Source of the DNA: Amycolatopsis nigrescens CSC17Ta-90 | GTDB taxonomy: Bacteria; Actinomycetota; Actinomycetes; Mycobacteriales; Pseudonocardiaceae | Direction of reading: 5' to 3' | Assembly: GCF_000384315.1 (NCBI RefSeq) | Contig: NZ_ARVW01000001.1 | Span: 6,488,501 to 6,552,500 of the forward strand | DNA length: 64,000 nt | Shown here: piece by piece, positions 42,973 through 53,278 of the stretch | Layout of the letters: the number at the start of each line of letters is the position of its first letter | Numbering within the stretch: position 1 is the first letter of the stretch | Position numbers and translations under genes: made by a program | Notes under the pieces: model-generated | Databases searched by the model: none | Told to the model about the DNA's origin: nothing | What the model saw: the letters and a program-made list of their open reading frames with translations, nothing else

Positions 42973-45498
42973 GTGCGAGTCCCGGTGAGCTGGCTGAAGA
43001 GCCACCTCGAACTCGACGAGGCCGTCGGAGCGCAGGAGCTGGTCGACGCCTTCATCCGGATCGGCGTCGAGGTCGACGACGTGCAGCCGCTCGGCACCGT
43101 CACCGGCCCGCTGGTGATCGGGCGGGTCGCCGAGATCGAGGTGCTGACGGAGTTCAAGAAGCCGATCCGGTACTGCCGGGTCGAGGTCGGCGAGGAGGCT
43201 TCCGAGGAGCAGGAGACCGACGAAGAGGGCGGTCCCACCGGCATCCGGACCAGGGGCATCATCTGCGGCGCCTCGAACTTCGTCGAGGGCGACCTCGTCG
43301 TGGTGGCGCTGCCGGGCGCGGTGCTGCCCGGCGACTTCACCATCACGGCCCGCAAGACCTACGGCCGGGTCAGCGACGGCATGATCTGCTCGGCAAGGGA
43401 GCTCGGCCTCGGTGACGATCACGGCGGCATCATGGTGCTGCCCCCGGCCACCGCCAGCCCCGGCGACGACGCGCACGAGGTGCTCGGCCTCGACGACACC
43501 GTGCTCGAGCTGGCGCCGACACCGGACCGCGGCTACGCGCTGTCCATCCGCGGCCTGGCCAGGGAACTGTCGAACGCGCTGGACGTGCCCTTCGGCGACC
43601 CGGCCAACGTGGAGATCCCGGAGGCGGAGGGCGACGCCTGGCCGGTCCGGATCGAGGACCCGCTCGGCTGCCCGCGGTTCGTGCTGCGCCGGGTCAAGGG
43701 CCTGGACGCGAGCGCGCCGACGCCGTGGTGGATGCGGCGGCGGCTGATGCTGGCCGGGATCCGGTCCATCTCGCTGGCCGTGGACGTGACCAACTACGTG
43801 ATGATCGAGCTCGGGCACCCGCTGCACGCCTGGGACACCGCGTCGGTCAAGGGCGATCTGGTGGTGCGCCGGGCGAAGGCCGGCGAGAAACTGACCACTT
43901 TGGACGATGTCGAGCGCGAGCTCAGCCAGGACGACGTGGTGATCGCGGACGACACCGGCGCGGTCTCGCTGGCCGGCACCATGGGCGGCGCGGGTACCGA
44001 GATCGGCACCGAGAGCACCGACGTGCTGCTCGAAGCCGCGCACTGGGACCCGGCGTCGATCAGCCGCACGGCCCGCCGCCACAAGCTCTACTCGGAGGCG
44101 GCCAAGCGGTTCGAGCGGTTCACCGATCCGCAGCTGTGCGCGGCGGCGGTGGAGTTCGCGGCACGGCTGCTGCGCCAGTACGGCGACGGCAGCATCCAGC
44201 CCGGCCGCACCGACGAGGGCGAGGTCGTCCCGCTCGCGCCGATCACCATGCCGATCAACCTGCCGGACCAGGTGGCTGGGGTGCGCTACCAGCGCGGGGT
44301 GACTGTGCGCAGGCTCGGTCAGATCGGCTGCAAGGTCACCATCGGCACCGGTGACGACGGCACCGGGCTGGTGACCGCGGTTCCGCCGAGCTGGCGGGGC
44401 GACCTGCTGCAGCCGGCCGACCTGGTCGAGGAGGTGCTGCGGCTGGAGGGCTACGACAGCATCCCGTCGATCCTGCCGCCGGCGCCCGCGGGACGGGGAC
44501 TGACCGAGGTTCAGCGGCGGCGGCGTACGGTCTCCCGCGCGCTGGCCGAGTCCGGTTACGTGGAGGTGCTGCCCTTCCCGTTCATCTCGGCGTCCGTCTG
44601 GGATGCCTTCGGGCTGGCCGAGGACGACTCCCGGCGCAACACCGTCCGGGTGCGCAACCCGCTGGAGTCCGAAAAGGACCAGCTGGCGAGCACGCTGCTG
44701 CCGGGTCTGTTGGAAACCTTGCAGCGCAACACTTCCCGCGGTTTCAAGGATGTCGCGCTGTACCACATCGGGCAGGTCGTGCTGCCGAAGGCGAAGCAGC
44801 GGGCGGTGCCGGTGCTCGGTGTCGACCAGCGGCCAACCGATGAGGAGCTGGCCGCGCTGCAGGCAGCGCTGCCGAACCAGCCGCAGCACGTCGCCGTGGT
44901 GCTCACCGGTCAGCGCGCGCGGTCCGGCTGGTGGGGCCCCGGCGAGCAGGCGAACTGGGCGGACGCCGTGCAGGCGGCCCGTACCGTCGCCGCCGCGGCC
45001 GGGGTGGAGCTCCAGGTGCGCGCGGCCGACCTGCCGCCGTGGCATCCTGGCCGCTGCGCGCAGCTGCGGGTCGGCGACTGGCCGGTCGGGCACGCCGGCG
45101 AGTTGCACCCGAAGGTGGTCGAAGCGCTCGGCCTGCCGAAGCGGACCGTGGCGATGGAGCTCGATCTGGACGCCATCCCGCTGCCCGAGGGCAGGCCGGC
45201 CCCCGAGGTGTCGGCGTACCCGCCGGTGCTGCTGGACGTGGCGCTGGTGACGGACGCCGGGGTGCCTTCGGCCGAGCTGGCCGGTGCGCTCGTCGAGGGC
45301 GGCGGCGAGCTGCTGGAGGACGTCCGGCTGTTCGACGCCTACACCGGGGATCAGGTCGGCGAGGGCAAGCGCTCACTGGCCTACAAGCTGAGGTTCCGGG
45401 CGGCGGACCGCACGCTGACCGTGGACGAAGCCACCACCGCCCGCGACGCGGCGGTTGCCGTGGCGGCGGAGCGTTTCGGCGCGGCCCTGCGCGCTTGA
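42973..45498 (+). CDS. pheT: Phenylalanyl-tRNA synthetase beta subunit
   Basis: 841 residues, full-length. The domain order is as usual: N-terminal MRVPVSWLKSHLELD, EMAP-like OB fold (RGIICGASNFVEGDLVVVALPGAVLPGDFTI), B3/B4 editing region (RRVKGLDASAPTPWWMRRRLMLAGIRSISLAVDVTNYVMIELGHPLHAWD), B5 and C-terminal ferredoxin-like anticodon-binding domain (EVSAYPPVLLDVALV...DQVGEGKRSLAYKLRF). GTG 42973 directly follows the pheS stop codon, so translation is coupled. Confidence 0.97.
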   Translation: MRVPVSWLKSHLELDEAVGAQELVDAFIRIGVEVDDVQPLGTVTGPLVIGRVAEIEVLTEFKKPIRYCRVEVGEEASEEQETDEEGGPTGIRTRGIICGASNFVEGDLVVVALPGAVLPGDFTITARKTYGRVSDGMICSARELGLGDDHGGIMVLPPATASPGDDAHEVLGLDDTVLELAPTPDRGYALSIRGLARELSNALDVPFGDPANVEIPEAEGDAWPVRIEDPLGCPRFVLRRVKGLDASAPTPWWMRRRLMLAGIRSISLAVDVTNYVMIELGHPLHAWDTASVKGDLVVRRAKAGEKLTTLDDVERELSQDDVVIADDTGAVSLAGTMGGAGTEIGTESTDVLLEAAHWDPASISRTARRHKLYSEAAKRFERFTDPQLCAAAVEFAARLLRQYGDGSIQPGRTDEGEVVPLAPITMPINLPDQVAGVRYQRGVTVRRLGQIGCKVTIGTGDDGTGLVTAVPPSWRGDLLQPADLVEEVLRLEGYDSIPSILPPAPAGRGLTEVQRRRRTVSRALAESGYVEVLPFPFISASVWDAFGLAEDDSRRNTVRVRNPLESEKDQLASTLLPGLLETLQRNTSRGFKDVALYHIGQVVLPKAKQRAVPVLGVDQRPTDEELAALQAALPNQPQHVAVVLTGQRARSGWWGPGEQANWADAVQAARTVAAAAGVELQVRAADLPPWHPGRCAQLRVGDWPVGHAGELHPKVVEALGLPKRTVAMELDLDAIPLPEGRPAPEVSAYPPVLLDVALVTDAGVPSAELAGALVEGGGELLEDVRLFDAYTGDQVGEGKRSLAYKLRFRAADRTLTVDEATTARDAAVAVAAERFGAALRA

Positions 45499-45505
45499 CT
45501 CAGGG

Positions 45506-45543
45506 TGAAGGCCGCCTCGCCGTGTTCGGCAAGGCGGCCTTCA
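45506..45543. terminator. Bidirectional terminator hairpin
   Basis: 17-bp arms (45506-45522 and 45527-45543) with one mismatch and a TGTT loop, between the convergent pheT and AlkD-like genes; it contains the stop codon of the latter. Confidence 0.8.
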
Positions 45544-46287
45544 GTCTGTCCGGGCCGGGAGACGGCGCAGCGCCTCGCGGACGGAAAGTGGCGACAGGGC
45601 GGGATGTGCGGTGACGAAGGCGCGCACCCAGTCCGGGTCCGTTTTGCTGTAGTCCCGCAGGGCCCAGCCGATTCCTTTGCGGATGAAGAAGTCCAGTCCG
45701 TCCGGAGTGGACACTGTGGACTCGATGGTGTCGGTCAGCAGTTCGGTGTCGGTCTTGTCCTTGGCTCCGATCTGGCAGATCACCGCGGTGCGCCGCCGCC
45801 ACAGGTCTTCGTCCACCGCCCAGCCCCGCAGCATCGGGGTGAGCGTCTCGGGTGCGGCGCGCAGCAGTGGCCCGACCCTGCGGATGGCCACCTCGTCCAC
45901 GAAGTCCCACCAGGCGCCGGTCACGATCATCTCCTCGTAGACCGGCAGCATTCCGGTGCCCTGCCAGCCGGCGTAGGCCCGGTGCCCGCTCAGGTCAATC
46001 GCGAGATATCGCTCCTCGCGGAACTCCGCGGTGCGCCACAGGGTGCGGATGGTGGCGGCCCAGGTACCGGCGTCCGGTAGCGGGTGCGCGGCGAACAGCC
46101 GCCGCGCCAGGCCGGCGCGCTCCGGTTTCGGCACTCCCCGGAACGGCATCTCGGACTTCATGTAGCGCCGCATCTCGGTGGCCTTTTCCGGATCGCCCAG
46201 TTCGGCGAGCCCCGCTCGCGCCGCGCGGACCAGCGCGCCCACCGGTTCTCCGACGTCTCGTGTGTCCACTGTGTCTTTTGGGTCCAT
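45541..46287 (-). CDS. AlkD-like DNA alkylation repair protein
   Basis: 248 residues of HEAT-like helices with the family motifs MRRYMKSEMPFRGVPKPER, REERYLAIDLSGHR, WWDFVDEVAIRRVGPLL and FFIRKGIGWALRDYSKTDPDWVRAFV. AlkD enzymes excise positively charged alkylated bases without base flipping. ATG 46287 follows AAGGGGA. Divergent from the secreted peptidase across 173 bp. Confidence 0.9.
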   Translation of the reverse strand: MDPKDTVDTRDVGEPVGALVRAARAGLAELGDPEKATEMRRYMKSEMPFRGVPKPERAGLARRLFAAHPLPDAGTWAATIRTLWRTAEFREERYLAIDLSGHRAYAGWQGTGMLPVYEEMIVTGAWWDFVDEVAIRRVGPLLRAAPETLTPMLRGWAVDEDLWRRRTAVICQIGAKDKTDTELLTDTIESTVSTPDGLDFFIRKGIGWALRDYSKTDPDWVRAFVTAHPALSPLSVREALRRLPARTD

Positions 46288-46460
46288 TGAGTCCCCTTCC
46301 GGCCCGGTCATCGCGAGCGTACTGCGCCGCACCGACAAGTTCGCTTTGACCGGTTCCCTGGCGTGAATACCGACTAATGGGGGATGGAAATGTGCACGGC
46401 TTCGGCTTGGCTGTTCGCTAGCCTCCGATCGGGAAAGAACACGCCGACAAAAGGACCGAA

Positions 46461-48053
46461 GTGATCAGAACAGCTGCCGCGACAATGGTCGTCGGCGCAC
46501 TGGCGGGCGGCCTGTTGCTCGCCCCCGCCGGCAGTCCGGCCACCGCGGCGCAGGGGTTCAGCCCGGCGCCGATCGCCTGGGGCGCCTGCCAGTCGGATCG
46601 CCTGAAGAAGGCCGGTGCCGAATGCGGTTTCCTGGAAGTCCCGATGGACTACCGCGAACCGGACGGGCCGCGGGTTTCGCTCGCGGTGTCGCGGGTCAGG
46701 CACAAGACCCCGAACTCGCAGGGCGTGATGCTGGTGAACCCGGGCGGTCCCGGTGGTTCCGGGCTCGGCCTTTCGGTCCTCGGCGGGGCCGTGCCCGGCG
46801 GCGCGGGGAACGCCTACGACTGGATCGGTTTCGACCCGCGCGGGGTCGGTTCCAGCAAGCCGGCACTCAGCTGCGACGGGAACTACTTCGGCTACGACCG
46901 TCCGGAGTACGTGCCCTCGACCCCGGAACTGGAGCGCGCCTGGCTGACCCGGTCCGAGAACTACGCCAAGGCATGCGAAAAGAACGGCCCGTTGCTCGAG
47001 CACCTCAAGACCACCGACGTCGCGCGGGACATGGAGAGCCTGCGCGAGGCGCTGGGCGAGCGGCAGATCAACTACTACGGCTTCTCCTACGGCACCTATC
47101 TCGGGCAGGTGTACGGCACGATGTTCCCGGACCGGGTCCGCCGGATGGTGCTGGACAGCAACGTCGACGCGCGCAAGGTCTGGTACCAGGCCAACCTGGA
47201 CCAGGACGTCGCCTTCGACCGCAACATCAAGATCTTCTTCGACTGGGTCGCCCAGTACGACGGCGTCTACCACCTCGGTGATTCCGGGGCCACCGTGGAG
47301 AAACTGTTCTACAGCGAGCAGAAGAAGCTGGCCGAGACCCCGGCCGGTGGTGTGTTCGGCCCGGACGAGTGGACCGACGTGTTCCTGCAGGCCGGGTACT
47401 ACCGGGACACCTGGAAGGACATCGCCGGGGCCTTCGCAGGCTGGGTGCACGGCGGTGACTGGCAGACCCTCAAGGCGATGTTCGAAGACTCGAACCCGCC
47501 GGGCGACGACAACGGGTTCGCCGTCTACAACGGGGTGCAGTGCACCGATGTGCAGTGGCCGCCGAGCTGGCAGCAGTGGCGGTTCGACAACTGGACCACG
47601 CATTTCCGCGCCCCGTTCAACACCTGGGGCAACGCCTGGTTCAACGCGCCGTGCCGATACTGGCCGGCGAAGGCGGGCAAGCCGGTCGAGGTGGACGGCC
47701 GGAAGGTGGCCGGCGCGTTGCTGATCGGCGAGACCCTGGACGCGGCGACACCGTTCGAGGGCAGCCTGGAGACGCGCCGCAGGTTCCCGAAGGCCAGCCT
47801 GATCGCGGAGCCGGGCGGCGCGACGCACGCGGATTCGCTTGCCGGCAACGCCTGTGTGGACGACCAGATCGCGGCCTACCTAGCCGACGGCAAGCTGCCG
47901 CCGCGCAAGCCGGGCGACCGGGCGGACACCGAATGCGCGCCGCTGCCGGATCCGGTCCCGGACGGCGTGGCGGCGCCGAGGTCCGGAAACGCCGAGAACG
48001 CCGAAGACTCAGCGAAACCGGCCGAACTGCGGCGGGTGCTCGTGGGCCGCTGA
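46461..48053 (+). CDS. Secreted alpha/beta-hydrolase, tripeptidyl-aminopeptidase (TAP) family
   Basis: 530 residues. Sec signal peptide (AAATMVVGALAGGLLLAPAGSPATA), alpha/beta-hydrolase core with oxyanion loop NPGGPGGSG, FDPRGVGSS, nucleophile elbow GFSYGTYLG, and a C-terminal TAP-like domain with acid and histidine in GETLDAATPFEG and PGGATHADS. It likely removes N-terminal tripeptides or cleaves peptides and esters outside the cell. GTG 46461 after AAAGGA. Confidence 0.9.
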   Translation: MIRTAAATMVVGALAGGLLLAPAGSPATAAQGFSPAPIAWGACQSDRLKKAGAECGFLEVPMDYREPDGPRVSLAVSRVRHKTPNSQGVMLVNPGGPGGSGLGLSVLGGAVPGGAGNAYDWIGFDPRGVGSSKPALSCDGNYFGYDRPEYVPSTPELERAWLTRSENYAKACEKNGPLLEHLKTTDVARDMESLREALGERQINYYGFSYGTYLGQVYGTMFPDRVRRMVLDSNVDARKVWYQANLDQDVAFDRNIKIFFDWVAQYDGVYHLGDSGATVEKLFYSEQKKLAETPAGGVFGPDEWTDVFLQAGYYRDTWKDIAGAFAGWVHGGDWQTLKAMFEDSNPPGDDNGFAVYNGVQCTDVQWPPSWQQWRFDNWTTHFRAPFNTWGNAWFNAPCRYWPAKAGKPVEVDGRKVAGALLIGETLDAATPFEGSLETRRRFPKASLIAEPGGATHADSLAGNACVDDQIAAYLADGKLPPRKPGDRADTECAPLPDPVPDGVAAPRSGNAENAEDSAKPAELRRVLVGR

Positions 48054-48152
48054 GCCGTCCCGAATCCACTTTTCCGTTGTGCCACTTCAGAACGAAGTCA
48101 CCCGAGCGCGATGGGTGACGAAACTGTCGGTGCCCCGGGTTAGCGTCGCACC

Positions 48153-48659
48153 ATGAACATCATCGAAGAACAACGGACCGAGCTCCGGGTCGGCGCGCAC
48201 ACCTTCCGCATCGCGGTCGCGGCGCTGCGGGGCGAAGAGCACGAGGACGGTACGGCCCGCATTTCGGTGCAGGTCGGTGCGGCCGGGCCGGAGGGCGAGC
48301 CGGTGGCCGACGGCAGGCTCGAGGTGGACACCGCGGCCGCGGCGATGCTCGGCACCGTGCTGTCGGAGGTGCTGCGGCAGCACTCGGTGCTCAGCGAGCC
48401 CGGTCGTCGAAGACCACCACGGCGGGCCGCCCGCCAAGGTCAGCCGTGGACCGAGGAGATGGACGCCGAGCTGGAGCGGCGCTGGCTCGCCGGGGAGGGC
48501 GTGCCGGAGGTCGCTGAGCACTTCGAGCGCACCCCCGGCGCCATCCGGTCCCGGCTGCCCAGGGTCGGCTGCGATCCCGAGCGCCCCGGCCATTACCTGC
48601 CGGAGCCACCGAGCCGGCGGGCCGCCGAGGAGGTGAGCGCGGTGCTCGAAGGCGACTAG
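48153..48659 (+). CDS. Small protein with C-terminal Myb/SANT-like helix-turn-helix
   Basis: 168 residues. The first ~75 form a small beta-rich domain (ELRVGAHTFRIAVAALRGEE). The last ~80 include PWTEEMDAELERRWLAGEGVPEVAEHFERTPGAIRSRLPRVG, a Trp-containing helix-turn-helix like those linked to helicases and DNA-binding proteins in actinobacteria. Probably binds DNA; the target is unknown. Monocistronic, followed by a strong terminator. Confidence 0.6.
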   Translation: MNIIEEQRTELRVGAHTFRIAVAALRGEEHEDGTARISVQVGAAGPEGEPVADGRLEVDTAAAAMLGTVLSEVLRQHSVLSEPGRRRPPRRAARQGQPWTEEMDAELERRWLAGEGVPEVAEHFERTPGAIRSRLPRVGCDPERPGHYLPEPPSRRAAEEVSAVLEGD

Positions 48660-48671
48660 CCCTACTGATCG

Positions 48672-48716
48672 CGGTGGCTGGTGGCCCCTGGTGCTGCCAG
48701 GGGCCACCAGCCACCG
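48672..48716 (+). terminator. Rho-independent-type terminator hairpin
   Basis: Perfect 20-bp stem (48672-48691 with 48697-48716) and a 5-nt loop, 12 bp after the Myb-like gene stop. Confidence 0.8.
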
Positions 48717-48834
48717 GATTCCCGCGCGGAACGCGAAAGGCCAGTGGACAGGACGGCCGTCGTCGTGATCGGCTTGACCCCGCACGAGCGACGATCACCC
48801 TTGCCCGGGTCCCCTGACGTGGAGGAGTAAGGCA

Positions 48835-51336
48835 CTGAGCTGGTCCGAGTATCTCCGCGAAAACTGGATCGCCATCCTCAACCACGCGATCCTGCACGTC
48901 GATCTGGTCCTGGCCGCGATGGCGCTCGCCGTGCTCATCGGCGTCACGATCGGGGTGCTCACCTACCTGCGACCGGCGCTGGCGGCCTTCGCGACGACCA
49001 CCACGGCGGTGTTCTTGACCGTCCCCTCGATCGCGCTGCTGGGCATCCTGATCGGCGTGGTCGGCCTCGGCACCACGAACGTGCTGATCGCGCTGGTGCT
49101 CTACGCGTTGCTGCCGATCACCCGCAACACGGTGGTCGGGCTGCGCGGCGTCGACAGGGCCGTGGTCGATGCCGGGCTGGGCATGGGACTCGGCCGGGGC
49201 AGGCTGTTGTGGCGGGTGCGGCTGCCGCTGGCCTGGCCGGTGATCCTGTCCGGGATCCGGGTGTCGACGCAGATCACCATCGGCATCGCGGCCATCGGTG
49301 CCTACGTGAAGGGCCCGGGTCTCGGCAACGAGATCTTCGACGGCCTCGGCCGGTTCGGCTCGGTCAACTCGCTGAACCAGGTGCTGACCGGGACCCTCGG
49401 CATCGTGGTGCTGGCGCTGCTGTTCGACCTTGCCTTCGTGCTGATCAGCAGGTTGACCACGGTGCGCCGGTCGGCGTCCGGCACGCCCGCGGCTGCCGCT
49501 CGCGGGCCGAAGGCGGTGCAGGGCCCGGCGGGGCGCCACGGCGAGACGATCGAGCTGCGCGAGGTCACCAAGCGCTACCGCGGCCAGCGGGACCCGGCGG
49601 TGGACCGGGTCAGCCTGCGGATCCCGGCGGGCGAGATCGTGGTGCTGGTCGGGCCGTCCGGCTGCGGCAAGACGACCACGATGAAGATGATCAACCGGCT
49701 GATCGAGCCCTCGTCGGGTGAGATCACGATCGGCGGTACCGATGTGCTGACGCTCGACGCGGACGAGCACCGCCGCAACACCGGCTACGTGATCCAGCAG
49801 GTCGGCCTTTTCCCGCACCTGCGCGTCGCCGGCAACATCGGGCTGGTGCCACGCCTGCTCGGCTGGAACCGCGATCGGGTCGCCGCCAGGGTCGCGGATC
49901 TACTCGAACGCGTCGGGCTTTCCGGTGAGTACGCCCGCCGTTATCCGCACGAGCTCTCCGGCGGCCAGCAGCAGCGGGTCGGCGTGGCGCGGGCGATGGC
50001 CGCGGACCCGCCGGTGATGCTGATGGACGAGCCGTTCGGGGCCACCGACCCGATCACCCGCGCCCGCCTGCAGGACGAGTTCCTGCGCCTGCAGCGGGAA
50101 CTGCGCAGGACGATCGTGTTCGTCACGCACGATTTCGACGAGGCGCTCAAGATCGGCGACCGGATCGCGGTGCTGCGCCCGCAGTCGGTGATCGCGCAGT
50201 ACGACACTCCGGAGGCGATCCTCGCCGCACCGGCCGACGACTATGTGGCGCGGTTCATCGGCGCGGGCGGCAGGCTCAAGCGGCTCGCGCTGATGCGGCT
50301 GCGCGAGGCCACCCTCGGCGCGGTGCCCGCGGACACCGCCGGCCTGCCGTCGGTGTCCGCCGACGCCACCCTGCGGGACGCGCTGGAGACGATGCTGAGC
50401 ACGGGCCGGGAAACCGTGCTGGTGACCGAGGACGGGGCGGGCACCGGCCGCGCGCTCGGGGTGTTCGACCTGCCGGGCGTGGTCTCCGCGCTGCGGCCCT
50501 CGGCGGTGGCGCCGGACCGCGCGGTCGTTCCCGGCGAGAGCGGGCCGCCCGAGCCGTTGGAGGCACTACCCGATCCCGCGCCCAGCCCGGTTCCGCAGGT
50601 CGCCGCCCGGCGGCGCCCGCGCTGGCGCGGCCTGCTCGTCCGGCCGGTCCTGCTCGCGCTGGTGCTGCTGGTGCTCTACCTCGTGGTGGGTTCGCGGCCG
50701 ATCGACTCGATCGAGCAGCGCTACCTCAACGGCCAGGAGATCAAGGCCGAGCTGTTCGACCACATCGGGCTCTCGCTGCTCTCGACCCTGTTCACCATCG
50801 TCATCGCCGTCCCGCTCGGCATCCTGTTCACCCGGCCGTCCGCCAGGTGGATCAGACCGGTCGGCCTCGGGCTTGGCAACCTGGGGCAGGCGATTCCGTC
50901 CATCGGGCTGGTGGTGCTGCTCGCGCTGTGGGTCGGCACCGGGTTCGGCACGGCGCTGGCGGCGCTGGTGGTCTACGCGACGCTGCCCGTGCTGCGCAAC
51001 ACCATCGTCGGCATCGAGGGCATCGACCCGACGGTCACCGACGCGGCCAGGGGGATGGGCATGTCGAGACTGGCCGTACTGGCCCGCATCGAGCTTCCAC
51101 TCGCGGTCCCGGTGATCCTCGCCGGCATCCGGACCGCGCTGGTGCTCACCATCGCCAGCGCGACACTGGCGACTTTCATCGGCGGCGGCGGTCTCGGCGG
51201 CGGGCTCGTCGCCGGGGTCGGCCTCTACCGGCCGACGCTGAGTCTGACCTTCGGCATTCTCGTCGCCGTACTCGCACTCTTCGCCGACTGGCTGGGCCTG
51301 CTCGCGGAGGAGGTCCTGCGGCCCCGCGGCATCTGA
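48835..51336 (+). CDS. Osmoprotectant ABC transporter, fused permease-ATPase-permease
   Basis: 833 residues in one frame. Residues ~1-215 are an OpuBB/OpuCB-type permease (IALVLYALLPITRNTVVGLRGVD). Residues ~236-480 are an OpuCA-type ATPase with Walker A GPSGCGKTT, LSGGQQQR, DEPFGATDP and the switch His in VFVTHDFDEA, followed by a CBS-like segment to ~570. Residues ~590-833 are a second permease (ALVVYATLPVLRNTIVGIEGID). It should import glycine betaine, choline, carnitine or proline. Start CTG 48835 lies 7 nt after GGAGGAG; the first in-frame ATG (48919) would remove the N-terminal part of the first permease. Confidence 0.9.
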   Translation: MSWSEYLRENWIAILNHAILHVDLVLAAMALAVLIGVTIGVLTYLRPALAAFATTTTAVFLTVPSIALLGILIGVVGLGTTNVLIALVLYALLPITRNTVVGLRGVDRAVVDAGLGMGLGRGRLLWRVRLPLAWPVILSGIRVSTQITIGIAAIGAYVKGPGLGNEIFDGLGRFGSVNSLNQVLTGTLGIVVLALLFDLAFVLISRLTTVRRSASGTPAAAARGPKAVQGPAGRHGETIELREVTKRYRGQRDPAVDRVSLRIPAGEIVVLVGPSGCGKTTTMKMINRLIEPSSGEITIGGTDVLTLDADEHRRNTGYVIQQVGLFPHLRVAGNIGLVPRLLGWNRDRVAARVADLLERVGLSGEYARRYPHELSGGQQQRVGVARAMAADPPVMLMDEPFGATDPITRARLQDEFLRLQRELRRTIVFVTHDFDEALKIGDRIAVLRPQSVIAQYDTPEAILAAPADDYVARFIGAGGRLKRLALMRLREATLGAVPADTAGLPSVSADATLRDALETMLSTGRETVLVTEDGAGTGRALGVFDLPGVVSALRPSAVAPDRAVVPGESGPPEPLEALPDPAPSPVPQVAARRRPRWRGLLVRPVLLALVLLVLYLVVGSRPIDSIEQRYLNGQEIKAELFDHIGLSLLSTLFTIVIAVPLGILFTRPSARWIRPVGLGLGNLGQAIPSIGLVVLLALWVGTGFGTALAALVVYATLPVLRNTIVGIEGIDPTVTDAARGMGMSRLAVLARIELPLAVPVILAGIRTALVLTIASATLATFIGGGGLGGGLVAGVGLYRPTLSLTFGILVAVLALFADWLGLLAEEVLRPRGI

Positions 51337-51367
51337 TCGTCCCGACCGACACCACGAGGAGAAGTCC

Positions 51368-52339
51368 ATGCGCATCCAACGCCGAGTGGCGGCCGCGCTC
51401 GCGCTCATCGCGGCCACCGCCCTCACCGCCGGCTGCACGATCTCCGACGACAAGGGCCAGGCGCCGGCCGGCGGCGGCTCGATCCAGAAGATCGAGGCGC
51501 TCAGCGGTGCGCCGATCAAGGTCAGCTCGAAGGAGTTCGACGAGCAGCTGCTGCTCGGCCAGCTCACCATGGTCGTCCTGCAGGCCGCGGGCGCGGCGCC
51601 GGAGGACCGGACCAACATCACCGGCTCCAGCAACGTCCGCCAGGCGCTCACCACCGGCGCCGTGGATCTGTACTGGGAGTACACCGGGACCGGCTGGATC
51701 AGCTTCCTCAACAAGACCGAACCGGTCACCGACCCGCAGGCCCTCTTCGACGCGGTGAAGAAGGAGGACGCCGCGAACAACGTCACCTGGTGGGCCCGTT
51801 CACCTGCCAACGACACCTACGCGATCGCGGTGAACCAGAAGGCGCTCGCGCAGTTCGGCGTGAAGACCCTGTCCGAGTACGCGGCGCTGGTGAAGCAGAA
51901 CCCGGCCGCCGCCTCGACCTGCATCGGCCCCGAGTTCCGCAGCCGGGACGACGGCTTCCCCGGTCTGGAGAAGACCTACGGCTTCGACCTGCCGGAGGCA
52001 CAGGAGCACCTGGTTAACGACGCCGTCATCTACCCCACCCTTGGCAAGGGCGACACCTGCAACTTCGGCGAGGTCGCCTCGACGGACGGCCGGGTGTCCG
52101 CGCAGAACCTGACCGTGCTGCAGGACGACAAGCAGTTCTTCCCGATCTACAACCCGGCCCTCGCCGTCCGCGGTCCGGTGGCCCAGCAGTACCCGCAGCT
52201 CGAGCAGCTGTTCGCGCCGATCGCGGCCAAGCTCGACACGCCGACGCTGATGGAGCTGAACAAAAAGGTCAGCGTCGAGGGCCAGAACCCGAATGCGGTG
52301 GCCAGGGACTGGTTGAAGGCCAGCGGTTTCATCGGCTGA
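51368..52339 (+). CDS. Osmoprotectant ABC transporter substrate-binding lipoprotein (OpuCC/ProX-like)
   Basis: 323 residues. Lipobox LTAGC, then the glycine-betaine-binding fold: GAPIKVSSKEFDEQLLLGQLTMVVLQAAG, GAVDLYWEYTGTGWI, CIGPEFRSRDDGFPGLEKTYGF, FPIYNPALAVRGPVAQQYP. GAGGAGAA precedes ATG 51368, 31 bp after the fused transporter gene, with which it forms an operon. Confidence 0.92.
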   Translation: MRIQRRVAAALALIAATALTAGCTISDDKGQAPAGGGSIQKIEALSGAPIKVSSKEFDEQLLLGQLTMVVLQAAGAAPEDRTNITGSSNVRQALTTGAVDLYWEYTGTGWISFLNKTEPVTDPQALFDAVKKEDAANNVTWWARSPANDTYAIAVNQKALAQFGVKTLSEYAALVKQNPAAASTCIGPEFRSRDDGFPGLEKTYGFDLPEAQEHLVNDAVIYPTLGKGDTCNFGEVASTDGRVSAQNLTVLQDDKQFFPIYNPALAVRGPVAQQYPQLEQLFAPIAAKLDTPTLMELNKKVSVEGQNPNAVARDWLKASGFIG

Positions 52340-52374
52340 CCCCGGCCGGGCGGTACGGCACGTAGGCTGCGATC

Positions 52375-53278
52375 GTGCGGACACGACCGACACTCACCTG
52401 GACGGTCACGGGCGAATCCACGGGCGAATCACCGCCGCGGACCACCAGCCTGGACGAGGTCGTCCGGGTCGTCGCCGGGCGCCGGGTGGTGGTGCTGAGC
52501 GGGGCCGGGCTGTCCACCGAGTCCGGCATACCCGACTACCGCGGTGCGGAGGGCAGCCTTCGCCGGCATACCCCGATGACCTACGACGAGTTCGTCGGCA
52601 GCGAAGCGGGCCGTCGCCGGTACTGGGCCCGCAGCCACCTCGGCTGGCGGACGATCGCCCGCGCGAGCCCGAACGACGGGCATCTCGCGGTGGCCGCGCT
52701 GCGTGCCGAGGGCTACCTCTCCGGCGTGATCACCCAGAACGTCGACGGGCTGCACCAGGCGGCCGGTACGCCAGGCGTGGTCGAGCTGCACGGCAGCCTG
52801 GACCGGGTGATCTGCCTCGGCTGCCGACGCACGAGTGCGCGGGAGGACCTGGACCGGCGGCTGCGGGCGGCGAACCCGGAATTCGGGGGCACGGCCACCC
52901 GGATCAACCCGGACGGTGACGTCGAGCTCGCCGACGAGGTGGTGCGCGGGTTCCGGCTGGTCGCCTGCGGCGGCTGCGGGTCCGGGGTGCTCAAACCGGA
53001 CGTCGTGTTCTTCGGTGAGAACGTGCCCCGATCGCGGGTGGAACGGTGCTACCGCCTCGTGGATGAAGCCGCCGCGCTGCTGGTCCTCGGCTCCTCGCTG
53101 ACCGTCATGTCGGGCCTCCGGTTCGTCCGGTACGCGGCCAAGGCGGGCAAGCCGGTGCTCATCGTCAACCACGGCGAGACCCGCGGCGACCAGTACGCGG
53201 CCGTCCGGGTCGACCTTCCGCTCGGCCGGGCGCTCACCGATCTCACCGACCTCATTGCCCGGCTTGGAGACACCCCGG

